Shown here one piece after another: positions 1-6,613 of a stretch of DNA of 10,083 bases (within the stretch, counting starts at the first letter, position 1; each line of letters begins with the position of its first letter). The notes beneath the pieces were generated by a model, which was not told where the DNA came from, ran no database searches, and saw only the letters and a list, made by a program, of their open reading frames with translations. The position numbers and the translations under genes are program-made. Source of the DNA: an uncultured Candidatus Pelagibacter sp. (GTDB lineage Bacteria > Pseudomonadota > Alphaproteobacteria > Pelagibacterales > Pelagibacteraceae); assembly GCA_905616435.1 (NCBI GenBank), contig CAJQSU010000025.1, positions 1 to 10,083 of the forward strand, written 5' to 3'.

Positions 1-113
1 CAAAAAATATTAACAGTTTAAAAGGTATCAATAATATAGATGGATTTTTGATAGGTGGTGCATCTCAAGTTTCAAATAATTTTATTGATATAATAAAAAA
101 AACCTATAGTTAG
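1..113 (+). CDS. tpiA: Triosephosphate isomerase, C-terminal end (partial)
   Basis: The window opens inside this gene. The frame starts with the codon at position 3 and gives 36 residues before a TAG stop. The segment GFLIGGASQ matches the phosphate-binding end of the triosephosphate isomerase barrel (typically DGxLVGGASL), followed by the usual short C-terminal helix (FIDIIKKTYS). The enzyme interconverts dihydroxyacetone phosphate and glyceraldehyde 3-phosphate in cytosolic glycolysis and gluconeogenesis. The catalytic Lys, His and Glu and the YGGSV motif lie upstream of the window and cannot be checked. It is followed after 5 bases by secG; tpiA-secG-pyrG is a common alphaproteobacterial order. 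That context raises confidence despite the short fragment. Confidence 0.85.
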   Translation, partial: KNINSLKGINNIDGFLIGGASQVSNNFIDIIKKTYS

Positions 114-118
114 TCCGC

Positions 119-418
119 ATGGAAAATATTCTATTAGTGTTAAACATTATATTTGCAATCATTCTTGTTTTATTAATTTTAATGCAAAAATCTGAGGGTG
201 GTGCTCTTGGAATTGGAGTTTCTCAAGAAAACATGATGTTTTCTAAATCTGCTGGAAATTTTATGACCAAGGCTACGGCAGTGATAGCTACGCTTTTTAT
301 AATTTGCAGTCTTGCTTTAACTATTATTTCAAGAGGGGAGCTGACTCCAACAAGTTCAGTTTTGGACACCATCGAGGAAAAAACTGAGGATACTCCATCA
401 ATTCCTGAAAATAATTAG
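119..418 (+). CDS. secG: Preprotein translocase subunit SecG
   Basis: SecG is the small non-essential subunit of the SecYEG inner-membrane channel and helps SecA-driven export. The 99-residue product has two hydrophobic segments (about residues 3-22 and 52-70). The family signature MQKSEGGALGIG (22-33) lies between them, followed by a conserved FSKSAGNFMTKAT stretch at the start of the second helix. The C-terminus (about 72-99) is polar, acidic and variable, as is usual in alphaproteobacteria. The ATG lies 5 bases after the tpiA stop, so the two are probably co-transcribed. No strong Shine-Dalgarno sequence is visible. The start is well supported because the first helix begins at once. Length is normal for the family. 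Confidence 0.95.
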   Translation: MENILLVLNIIFAIILVLLILMQKSEGGALGIGVSQENMMFSKSAGNFMTKATAVIATLFIICSLALTIISRGELTPTSSVLDTIEEKTEDTPSIPENN

Positions 419-458
419 TTCTTTTCAATCTCTTTATTTATCACTATAAGATAATTCC

Positions 459-2075
459 ATGGCGCGATATATTTTTGTCACAGGCGGTGTGGTCTCATCA
501 TTAGGCAAAGGACTCTCTTCCGCTTCATTGGCATATCTCTTACAATCAAGAGGTTACAAAGTAAGAATTAGAAAATTAGATCCATATTTAAATGTTGACC
601 CAGGTACAATGAGTCCATTTCAGCATGGTGAAGTTTTTGTAACTGATGATGGTGCTGAAACTGATTTGGACTTAGGTCATTATGAAAGATTTTCTGGGGT
701 ATCAGCAAAAAAATCTGACAATATTACAACTGGTAGAATTTATAGTGATGTTTTAAAAAAAGAACGTAAAGGCGAGTATCTTGGAAAAACAGTTCAAGTT
801 ATTCCACATATTACTGATCGTATAAAACAATTTATTAAAAACGATTCATCTAAGGAAGATTTTGTTATTTGTGAAATAGGCGGTATTGTTGGAGACATTG
901 AAAGCTTACCATTTGTAGAAGCTATTAGACAATTTGCGAATGATGTTGGAAAAAAAAATGCTCTTTTTATTCATTTGACGTTAGTTCCTTATTTAAAAGC
1001 ATCAGATGAAATAAAAACTAAACCTACACAACATTCTGTTAAAGAATTAAGGAGCATAGGTATACAGCCTGATATTATAATTTGTAGATCTGAAAGACCC
1101 ATCCCACTAGATCATAGAAAGAAAATTTCTTTATTTTGTAATGTAGATATTAAAAATGTAATTGAGACAGTTGATGTCAGAACTATTTATGAAGCACCAT
1201 TGAGTTTTTTTAGGGAAAAATTGGATATACAAGTATTAAATTATTTTAAATTAAAGTCAAAAAAACCAGTTAACCTTAATCCTTGGAGAAAAATAACAAA
1301 AATAATTTTACAAAATAAAAAAAATGTCAATATTGCAATTATTGGAAAGTATGTAGAATTAAAAGATGCATATAAATCTTTAGACGAAGCATTAACTCAT
1401 GGAGGAATTAGCAATAAGATAAAAGTTAATTTGGTCAGAATAGACTCTGAAAAGTTGAAAGTTTCACAAATTAAGAAAAAACTAAAAAATATTTCAGGAA
1501 TTTTAATCCCTGGTGGTTTTGGTAAAAGAGGTACAGATGGAAAAATTGAAGCAATCAAATACGCTAGATTAAATAAAATACCATTCCTTGGTATTTGTTA
1601 TGGAATGCAAATGGCAATAATTGAATTTGCAAGAAATCAACTTAATTTAAAGAATGCTACTTCAAGCGAATTTAATAAAAAAGGCTTACCAATAATTGGA
1701 TTAATTAATGAATGGACCAAAGATGGTAAGACGATTAAGGGAACTGATAAAGACCTTGGTGGAACAATGAGATTAGGTTCATATGACGCTAAGCTTAAAG
1801 AAAACTCTCTAATTAGAAGAATTTATAAATCAAAATTAATTAAAGAGAGGCATAGACACAGATATGAAGTTAATATTGCTTTCAAAGATAAGTTTGAGAA
1901 GAAAGGTATGATTTTTTCAGGTTTGTCACCTGATAATAAATTACCTGAGATTATTGAGCTTAAAAATCACCCTTGGTTTATAGGAGTTCAGTTTCATCCA
2001 GAATTTAAATCTAGACCTTTGGCTCCTCATCCATTATTCTCTTCTTTTATCAAAGCAGCAAAAAATCATAAATGA
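459..2075 (+). CDS. pyrG: CTP synthase (glutamine-hydrolysing)
   Basis: CTP synthase makes CTP from UTP, ATP and glutamine, the last step of de novo cytidine nucleotide synthesis in the cytosol. At 538 residues it is full length. The N-terminal synthetase domain (about 1-270) begins with the family signature [13 protein letters not shown] (6-18, P-loop-like) and carries [15 protein letters not shown] (39-53) and [12 protein letters not shown] (138-149), with Mg-binding acidic residues Asp72 and Glu139. The C-terminal class I glutamine amidotransferase domain (about 290-535) has the nucleophile Cys380 in FLGICYGMQ and the triad partners His513 and Glu515 in GVQFHPEF. The ATG gives the canonical [10 protein letters not shown] start. 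It lies 40 bases after secG, in the only real gap of this train. An AT-rich TATAAG at 445-450 could be a -10 element but is too weak to call. The TGA stop overlaps the next gene. Confidence 0.98.
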   Translation: MARYIFVTGGVVSSLGKGLSSASLAYLLQSRGYKVRIRKLDPYLNVDPGTMSPFQHGEVFVTDDGAETDLDLGHYERFSGVSAKKSDNITTGRIYSDVLKKERKGEYLGKTVQVIPHITDRIKQFIKNDSSKEDFVICEIGGIVGDIESLPFVEAIRQFANDVGKKNALFIHLTLVPYLKASDEIKTKPTQHSVKELRSIGIQPDIIICRSERPIPLDHRKKISLFCNVDIKNVIETVDVRTIYEAPLSFFREKLDIQVLNYFKLKSKKPVNLNPWRKITKIILQNKKNVNIAIIGKYVELKDAYKSLDEALTHGGISNKIKVNLVRIDSEKLKVSQIKKKLKNISGILIPGGFGKRGTDGKIEAIKYARLNKIPFLGICYGMQMAIIEFARNQLNLKNATSSEFNKKGLPIIGLINEWTKDGKTIKGTDKDLGGTMRLGSYDAKLKENSLIRRIYKSKLIKERHRHRYEVNIAFKDKFEKKGMIFSGLSPDNKLPEIIELKNHPWFIGVQFHPEFKSRPLAPHPLFSSFIKAAKNHK

Positions 2076-2896
2076 GCAACATTAAAGTAAATTGTGGAAA
2101 TATTGAAATATCAAACGATAATAAAGTTTGTATTATAGCTGGGCCTTGCCAACTTGAAACTGAACAGCATGCAATGGATATGGCTGGAAAAATTCAAGAA
2201 ATTACTAAAAAATTTGGTCTTGGATTTATCTACAAAACTTCTTTTGATAAAGCTAATAGAACTAGCCTAAAAGGTCAGAGAGGGGCGGGCATAGATGCGT
2301 CTCTTCCAGTATTTGATAAATTAAAAAAAGAATTTAATATTCCAATTCTAACAGACATTCATAATGCGGAACAATGTTCACTTGTTGCAGATCATGTTGA
2401 TGTTTTACAAATACCTGCTTTTTTGTGCAGACAAACGGACCTTTTAATTGCAGCTGCAAAAACTAACAAGATTATTAATGTTAAAAAAGGGCAGTTTTTA
2501 GCTCCATGGGATATGGTAAATGTTACTAAAAAAATTGCCGATTCAGGAAATAAAAAAATTTTAGTTACAGAAAGAGGAGCGAGCTTTGGTTATAATACTT
2601 TAGTTTCTGATATGAGGTCATTACCAATTATGGCTAAGAATGGTTACCCAGTAATTTTTGATGCAACACATTCGGTTCAACAGCCTGGAGGGCAAGGAGA
2701 CTCCTCAGGAGGACAAAGAGAATTTGTTGAACACTTAGCAAGAGCTGCTGTTGCAGTAGGTGTTGCGGGTGTTTTTATAGAGACACACCAAGATCCTGAT
2801 AATGCACCTTCAGATGGTCCCAATATGGTTCCTTTAAATAAATTAGAAAATTTATTAAAACAACTTACAGATATAGATAACTTAATTAAAAATTAG
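2072..2896 (+). CDS. kdsA: 3-deoxy-D-manno-octulosonate 8-phosphate synthase (metal-dependent type)
   Basis: KdsA condenses phosphoenolpyruvate with arabinose 5-phosphate to give Kdo-8-phosphate, a precursor of the LPS inner core. The 274-residue product shows the family blocks: IIAGPCQLE near the N-terminus, KTSFDKANR (55-63), [11 protein letters not shown] (138-148), [20 protein letters not shown] (165-184), [12 protein letters not shown] (196-207) and [15 protein letters not shown] (238-252). Cys26 occupies the position that is Asn in the metal-independent E. coli enzyme. With His200, Glu237 and Asp248 this matches the four metal ligands of the metal-dependent class (Aquifex type). The ATG overlaps the pyrG stop in an ATGA arrangement, and eno follows with a one-base overlap, so coupling is likely. 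The adjacent PEP-producing enolase is a conserved neighbour. Confidence 0.97.
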   Translation: MSNIKVNCGNIEISNDNKVCIIAGPCQLETEQHAMDMAGKIQEITKKFGLGFIYKTSFDKANRTSLKGQRGAGIDASLPVFDKLKKEFNIPILTDIHNAEQCSLVADHVDVLQIPAFLCRQTDLLIAAAKTNKIINVKKGQFLAPWDMVNVTKKIADSGNKKILVTERGASFGYNTLVSDMRSLPIMAKNGYPVIFDATHSVQQPGGQGDSSGGQREFVEHLARAAVAVGVAGVFIETHQDPDNAPSDGPNMVPLNKLENLLKQLTDIDNLIKN

Positions 2897-4152
2897 TGAG
2901 TAAAATTATAAAAGTTAAAGCTCGTCAAATATTTGACAGTAGAGGAAATCCTACAATCGAAGCGGATGTTTATACAAAAGATATTAGTGCATCAGCTATT
3001 TGTCCATCGGGAGCTTCAACGGGAACTCATGAAGCATTTGAAAAAAGAGATAAAAATAACAAAAAATACCTAGGCAAAAGCGTTCTAAGTGCAGTTAATT
3101 TAGTTAACACAAAAATTTCAAAAAAACTTAAAGGTCAAAGTATCCACAATCAAGAACGTATAGATGCTTTATTAATTAATTTAGATGGAACAAAACAAAA
3201 AACAAACTTAGGAGCCAATGCAATGCTAGCAGTTTCAATGGCAGTAAAGAAACTTTCCGCAAAAGCTAAAAAACTTCCATTATATAAAACTTTTATAGTT
3301 AAAAATAATTTTCAGTTACCATACCCATTAATGAATGTAATTAATGGTGGTGCCCATGCAAATAATGGTCTCAGAATACAAGAGTTTATGATCAGACCTG
3401 ATAGTGCAAAAAATTTTTCAGATGCGGTGAGAATTTGTTTTGTCGTAATTAAAAATTTAAGCAAATTGATTAAAAGCAAAGGATTATCAACATCAGTAGG
3501 TGATGAAGGTGGCTTTGCACCAATGATTAATAATAATAATCAGGCACTTGATTTGATTGTTTCTGCAATTAGAAAATCTGGCTTTATTAATGGAAAAGAT
3601 GTTTCTATTTGTTTAGATGTTGCTGCTAACGAGTTACATAAAAAAAATAAATACTCAATACATTCAAACAGTTTTGTTTCAGTTGAAAAATCAATTCAAG
3701 AATACCAAAAAATGATTAAGAAATATAAAATTAAATCTATAGAAGATCCTTTTGCTGAAAATGACTGGACTGCTTGGAGTAAACTTATGAAATCTACAAA
3801 TCAAGTTCAAATTGTAGGTGATGATTTGTATGTTACAAACTTGGAAAGACTAAAAAAAGGTTTTTTAAACATCTCTTCAAATGCCATATTGATCAAATTA
3901 AATCAAATCGGTACAGTTTCTGAAACAATTGATGTTATTAAATTTGCTCAGGAAATTGGTTATAAAACAATTATTTCACACAGATCAGGAGATAGTGAAG
4001 ACACGTTTATTGCAGATTTAGCCGTAGGAACAAATTCAAATCAAATTAAGACTGGATCTTTAGCTAGATCTGAGAGAGTTGCGAAATATAACCAATTAAT
4101 ACGTATTGAAGAACAGCTTGGAAATAAAGCCAAAATGAATAAAATTCATTAA
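2896..4152 (+). CDS. eno: Enolase (phosphopyruvate hydratase)
   Basis: Enolase converts 2-phosphoglycerate to phosphoenolpyruvate. The start is GTG, read as Met, inside TAGTG, so the kdsA stop and eno start share one base; this gives the expected N-terminus (MSKIIKVKARQIFDSRGNPT). At 418 residues it is slightly shorter than the E. coli protein. Visible active-site elements are the GASTGTHEA loop (39-47), His154 in GGAHANN, the acid Glu204 in VGDEGGFAP, metal ligands Asp241 (CLDVAANE), Glu283 (SIEDPFAEND) and Asp309 (VGDDLYVTN), the base Lys334 (ILIKLNQIGT), the SHRSGDSEDT loop (361-370) and Lys385. Some usually conserved positions differ: Arg160 where many bacterial enolases have Asp before the QEFM motif, GDSED instead of GETED, and SLARSER instead of SPARSER. 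The catalytic set is intact, so activity is expected. Confidence 0.97.
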   Translation: MSKIIKVKARQIFDSRGNPTIEADVYTKDISASAICPSGASTGTHEAFEKRDKNNKKYLGKSVLSAVNLVNTKISKKLKGQSIHNQERIDALLINLDGTKQKTNLGANAMLAVSMAVKKLSAKAKKLPLYKTFIVKNNFQLPYPLMNVINGGAHANNGLRIQEFMIRPDSAKNFSDAVRICFVVIKNLSKLIKSKGLSTSVGDEGGFAPMINNNNQALDLIVSAIRKSGFINGKDVSICLDVAANELHKKNKYSIHSNSFVSVEKSIQEYQKMIKKYKIKSIEDPFAENDWTAWSKLMKSTNQVQIVGDDLYVTNLERLKKGFLNISSNAILIKLNQIGTVSETIDVIKFAQEIGYKTIISHRSGDSEDTFIADLAVGTNSNQIKTGSLARSERVAKYNQLIRIEEQLGNKAKMNKIH

Positions 4153-4454
4153 TGCTTAAGATTTTAAAAATAAATTATTTTTTATTAGTCTCAACATTTT
4201 TGATTTTATATTTTTTTTTTAACTTAATGTCAGGGGAAAGAGGTTTGGTTTCATATTTTGAAAAACAAACAATTCTTCATAATTTAAAAGAAAAAGAGAA
4301 GCAGTTAACCAATAAAATTAAAGGGGTAGATTTTAAGAATACTCTATTGAGTGACAATCTTGACCTTGATTATATAGAAACTTTAATTAGAGAGAGGTTT
4401 TTATTTGGCAAAAAAGAAGAAAAAATTTATATAATTAAATCTAATGAAAACTAG
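4152..4454 (+). CDS. ftsB: FtsB/DivIC-family septum formation initiator
   Basis: This is a 100-residue bitopic membrane protein. It has a short basic N-terminus, one membrane segment (about residues 8-25), then a charged helical region likely to form a coiled coil (about 36-58). The C-terminal block [20 protein letters not shown] is the hallmark of the DivIC/FtsB family (DYLEExARExLGLxxxGE). FtsB acts with FtsL and FtsQ at the division septum. The segment [10 protein letters not shown] after the helix is typical of alphaproteobacterial versions, which also lie directly after eno. The start codon shares one base with the eno stop (TAATG). The last 11 bases overlap lipA in another frame. Sequence conservation in this family is low, so the symbol is an assignment by topology, C-terminal motif and position. 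Confidence 0.85.
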   Translation: MLKILKINYFLLVSTFLILYFFFNLMSGERGLVSYFEKQTILHNLKEKEKQLTNKIKGVDFKNTLLSDNLDLDYIETLIRERFLFGKKEEKIYIIKSNEN

Positions 4455-5382
4455 ACATCCAGAAAAAGTAAACAAACCCATAAATCCAATTAAGAAAAAA
4501 CCTGCTTGGATTAAATCTAAATTAACTAATAGTAAGGAGTTTTTTTTAACAAAAACTATAGTTAATCAAAATAATCTTGTCACTGTTTGCCAAGAAGCAA
4601 ACTGCCCAAACATAACAGAGTGCTGGAGTAAAAGACATGCAACTTTTATGATCATGGGCGACACTTGCACTAGAGCATGTGCATTCTGTGATGTAAAAAC
4701 TGGAAAACCAGAAAAATTAGATCCACTTGAACCTTATAAAATTTCTAATGCTGTTAAAAAATTAAATTTAAAACATGTTGTTATTACCTCGGTAGACAGA
4801 GATGACCTTAATGATGGAGGGTCAAATCATTTTTTTGAAGTTATAAATGCAATTAGAAAAAAAAATCTAAATACCTCTATTGAAGTATTAACGCCTGATT
4901 TTTTAAGAAAAGGTGATGCCTATAAGAAACTTCTTGAAGCCGACCTAGATGTTTTTAACCATAATATCGAAACAGTACCTAGGCTTTATTTAAAAGTTAG
5001 ACCTGGTGCTAGGTACTTCGGGTCATTAGAGCTTTTACAAAATGTTAAAAAAATAAATAAAAAAGTATTTACAAAATCTGGATTAATGGTCGGCTTAGGT
5101 GAAGATAGAGATGAATTATTACAAGTAATGGATGATTTAAGATCTGCAGAGGTAGATTTTTTAACCATAGGGCAATATCTACAGCCATCGGTTAAACACC
5201 ACCCTTTAAACAGATATTACCATCCTGATGAGTTTAAAGAATTAGAAAATATTGCAAAATCAAAAGGTTTTCTTTTAGTTTCATCATCCCCTTTAACAAG
5301 ATCGTCATACCACGCTGACGAAGATTTTGCACAACTACAAAAAAATAGATTAGAAAATTATAATGCCCAAAGCCTCAGTTAA
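4444..5382 (+). CDS. lipA: Lipoyl synthase (radical SAM)
   Basis: LipA inserts two sulfur atoms into protein-bound octanoyl groups to form the lipoyl cofactor of 2-oxoacid dehydrogenases and the glycine cleavage H protein. The 312-residue product has both iron-sulfur sites. The auxiliary-cluster cysteines are 49, 54 and 60 ([12 protein letters not shown]), with the C-terminal serine ligand in TRSSYHADE (about Ser287/288). The radical-SAM cluster is Cys75, Cys79 and Cys82 (CTRACAFC). Other family blocks are [15 protein letters not shown] (113-127), [12 protein letters not shown] (171-182) and GLMVGLGE (213-220). The start gives the alphaproteobacterial N-terminus RHPEK...PAWIK and overlaps the preceding division gene by 11 bases. 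The usual pyruvate dehydrogenase genes do not lie upstream. No lipB is in the window. Confidence 0.98.
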   Translation: MKTRHPEKVNKPINPIKKKPAWIKSKLTNSKEFFLTKTIVNQNNLVTVCQEANCPNITECWSKRHATFMIMGDTCTRACAFCDVKTGKPEKLDPLEPYKISNAVKKLNLKHVVITSVDRDDLNDGGSNHFFEVINAIRKKNLNTSIEVLTPDFLRKGDAYKKLLEADLDVFNHNIETVPRLYLKVRPGARYFGSLELLQNVKKINKKVFTKSGLMVGLGEDRDELLQVMDDLRSAEVDFLTIGQYLQPSVKHHPLNRYYHPDEFKELENIAKSKGFLLVSSSPLTRSSYHADEDFAQLQKNRLENYNAQSLS

Positions 5383-5812
5383 GAGACTTATAGAATGTAA
5401 AAAAGAAGAACTAATTAAATTAGTTTTGGATATCGAAAAGTACCCAGAATTTGTACCATTTTGTTATGATGCAAAAATACACGAAACAGAAGAAGATGAA
5501 AGTGTAGTAAAAATTATTGCTGATCTTACAATTGGAAAGGGTCCTTTTAAAGCTACCTATAAAAGTGATGTTAGATATAGTAAAAAAGAAGACTCAATTT
5601 TTGTTACAAATATTGATGGCCCATTAAATCATTTAGAAAATAGGTGGTTTTTTAAAAAAAAAAATGAAAATACCGAAATATCTTTTGATATAAATTTTGA
5701 AATAGAAAATAAATTTTTAAATATCATTATGGAAAAATCTTTTCAATATGGGTTAAATAAAATAGCAGATTCTTTTCAAGAAAGAGCAAATAATTTATTT
5801 AAGGGTAAATAA
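5363..5812 (+). CDS. COQ10/RatA-like START-domain (polyketide cyclase/SRPBCC) protein
   Basis: This 149-residue protein belongs to the SRPBCC fold family annotated as ubiquinone-binding protein COQ10 homologue or RatA-like. The motif [15 protein letters not shown] (20-34) is the family signature at the end of the first helix. [12 protein letters not shown] (61-72) and the C-terminal helix region (residues about 119-146, from LNIIMEKS to ERANNLF) also fit. Mitochondrial Coq10 binds coenzyme Q and supports respiration; the bacterial members may do the same. The E. coli RatA label as a toxin acting on ribosomes should not be transferred. The start overlaps lipA by 20 bases and matches the family N-terminus, so it is translationally coupled. 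In alphaproteobacteria this gene normally follows lipA. It is the last gene of the plus-strand train; no clear terminator hairpin was found after it. Confidence 0.9.
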   Translation: MPKASVKRLIECKKEELIKLVLDIEKYPEFVPFCYDAKIHETEEDESVVKIIADLTIGKGPFKATYKSDVRYSKKEDSIFVTNIDGPLNHLENRWFFKKKNENTEISFDINFEIENKFLNIIMEKSFQYGLNKIADSFQERANNLFKGK

Positions 5813-5834
5813 AAAAGATACCAGTATTAGTACA

Positions 5835-5890
5835 ATTGATGATTGTGCCCCGCACGAAGTTGATCTTCATACTTATTGACTTCAAAACAA
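5835..5890 (-). pseudogene. Decayed copy of the tRNA-Thr 3' half and flank
   Basis: Read on the minus strand, this stretch aligns by eye with the 3' part of the intact tRNA-Thr and about 10-12 bases beyond it (6496-6553), with roughly 44 of 58 columns identical and two one-base gaps. The best-kept part is the acceptor/T-stem end (CGTGCGGGG) and the anticodon-stem region (GTCAATAAGT against ATCAATAGGT). The T-loop is ruined (ATCAACTT in place of TTCGACTC), and no D-arm or 5' acceptor half can be found on the other side, so it cannot make a tRNA. It lies in the same orientation as the intact gene and about 0.6 kb downstream of its 3' end. It could be an old attachment-site duplicate left by integration, or the remnant of a tandem tRNA duplication. 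Confidence 0.65.
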
Positions 5891-6016
5891 CAAGTTAACA
5901 AAAGTTATTTTCATTAACTATTAACACCACTTACTTCTAGACTTATGTCGATTTGCCTCAATAATCTTCACTGCAAAATTACTACACATCACCTTATATT
6001 CTGCTAAAGTTTTTGA

Positions 6017-6184
6017 ATGAAAAAAATACTATCTAGATGCGCCGATTGTGCTGAAGATAATCATATGCTCATACAAGTAAACTCTGGACTTGAAACAATA
6101 TTCCTTTGTAGTGATTGCCATAACCTTAAATATTCAAAGGAAGTACAAAATGAAATTAAATATACTGAAAAAGAAAAAAGTTAA
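6017..6184 (+). CDS. Small putative zinc-ribbon protein, two CxxC pairs (55 aa)
   Basis: I do not recognise this protein. The frame runs from an ATG immediately after an in-frame TGA to a TAA and encodes 55 residues. It has two CxxC knuckles, Cys8/Cys11 (RCADC) and Cys31/Cys34 (LCSDCH), spaced 19 residues apart with a hydrophobic, strand-like centre. That is the layout of a minimal zinc ribbon. The last 20 residues are highly charged (Lys/Glu rich). Zinc binding is inferred from the cysteine pattern alone. The upstream ribosome binding site is weak. It lies in the region flanked by the tRNA-Thr repeats, with no conserved neighbour to suggest a role. The paired cysteines in such a short frame are the main argument that it is real. 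Confidence 0.55.
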   Translation: MKKILSRCADCAEDNHMLIQVNSGLETIFLCSDCHNLKYSKEVQNEIKYTEKEKS

Positions 6185-6266
6185 AAAGAAAGAAACTAGT
6201 TATTATGGACTAGGAAAATTTAACTATTTTATCTTTAAATTTCTTTGTTCTCGCTTTCGTCTTTAA
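6150..6266 (+). CDS. Possible very small basic peptide (38 aa), doubtful
   Basis: An ATG inside the end of the zinc-ribbon frame opens a different frame of 38 codons ending in TAA. The peptide has a run of lysines (residues 7-14), then a Tyr/Phe-rich hydrophobic stretch (SYYGLGKFNYFIFKFLC), ending CSRFRL. It covers most of the otherwise empty gap between the two better small frames. A lysine-rich start is what random A-rich DNA would also give, and no ribosome binding site stands out. I recognise no family. It is listed as a low-confidence candidate because of the non-random-looking basic-then-aromatic layout. Confidence 0.2.
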   Translation: MKLNILKKKKVKKKETSYYGLGKFNYFIFKFLCSRFRL

Positions 6267-6279
6267 CAGTTAAAAATCT

Positions 6280-6465
6280 ATGAATGTATTTATAATTTTA
6301 TCAATACTTATAATTGTAATAGGGGTTATATTATTAGTAACCAACCCATCAGTATTATTTAAATGGAATTGGAATGAAAAATCAGGAAAGGACAAAATAC
6401 TAATGTTTCTATTTTATAGTATTTTGGTTTATATAATAAATATCATTTTTTGGATCATGAAGTAA
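6280..6465 (+). CDS. Small membrane protein with two predicted TM segments (61 aa)
   Basis: I do not recognise a family. The 61-residue frame starts with ATG and ends with TAA. It encodes two strongly hydrophobic segments, about residues 2-21 (Ile/Leu/Val rich) and 41-59 (ending IIFWIMK). A polar, Trp-containing loop (FKWNWNEKSGKDK, 27-39) separates them. This predicts a hairpin-like inner-membrane protein. No ribosome binding site stands out before the ATG. The gene ends about 40 bases before the 3' end of the convergent tRNA-Thr gene. Random AT-rich DNA can mimic hydrophobic proteins, but the clean two-helix layout and the uninterrupted frame favour a real gene. It may be lineage-specific. 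Confidence 0.5.
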   Translation: MNVFIILSILIIVIGVILLVTNPSVLFKWNWNEKSGKDKILMFLFYSILVYIINIIFWIMK

Positions 6466-6504
6466 ATAAGAGATTAAAGTATGTTAGTGAATTTTATTGA
6501 GTGA

Positions 6505-6580
6505 TGGTGCCCCCGCACGGAGTCGAACCGCGGACCTATTGATTACAAATCAATTGCTCTACCAGCTGAGCTACAAGGGC
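6505..6580 (-). tRNA. tRNA-Thr (anticodon UGU)
   Basis: The minus strand reads a complete 76-base cloverleaf. The acceptor stem GCCCTTG pairs with CGGGGGC, including two G-U pairs. The D-arm is GCTC...GAGC. The anticodon arm ATTGA-TTTGTAA-TCAAT has TGT at positions 34-36. The T-arm is CGCGG-TTCGACT-CCGTG. The discriminator is A and the CCA tail is encoded in the DNA. It decodes ACA and, by wobble, other Thr codons. It lies 33 bases downstream of the rlmB stop in the same orientation, so it may share that transcript. Its 3' end is duplicated in degraded form at about 5835-5890. Confidence 0.97.
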
Positions 6581-6613
6581 ATAACTGTTTTCTATTAAGA
6601 AATTACAAACTAA

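Larger units (their letters stand above)
5835..6553. repeat. Direct repeat pair bracketing a small accessory region (possible tRNA-borne island remnant)
   Basis: The outer ends are two same-orientation copies of a tRNA-Thr 3' segment: 5835-5890 (degenerate) and 6496-6553 (within and just past the functional gene). Between them lie roughly 600 bases with only very small, unrecognised open frames. Integrative elements that enter at a tRNA 3' end leave this geometry, with an intact tRNA on one side and a displaced 3' fragment on the other. No integrase or recombinase is present, so if this was an element it is a heavily reduced relic. The repeat is seen in the sequence; the integration scenario is inference. 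Confidence 0.45.

Noticed and set aside
419..458. Promoter for pyrG (TATAAG at 445-450)
   Set aside because: There is no convincing -35 element, and the -10-like motif is only about 8 bases from the ATG; too weak to call in AT-rich sequence.
4209..4220. Run of T in the ftsB membrane segment as a phase-variation tract
   Set aside because: It encodes Phe residues of a transmembrane helix; homopolymer runs are common in this AT-rich genome and the gene is a housekeeping division gene.
6216..6242. AAATTTAA / TTAAATTT inverted repeat resembling a terminator
   Set aside because: The stem is made only of A-T pairs with an 11-base loop in very AT-rich DNA; such repeats arise by chance here.
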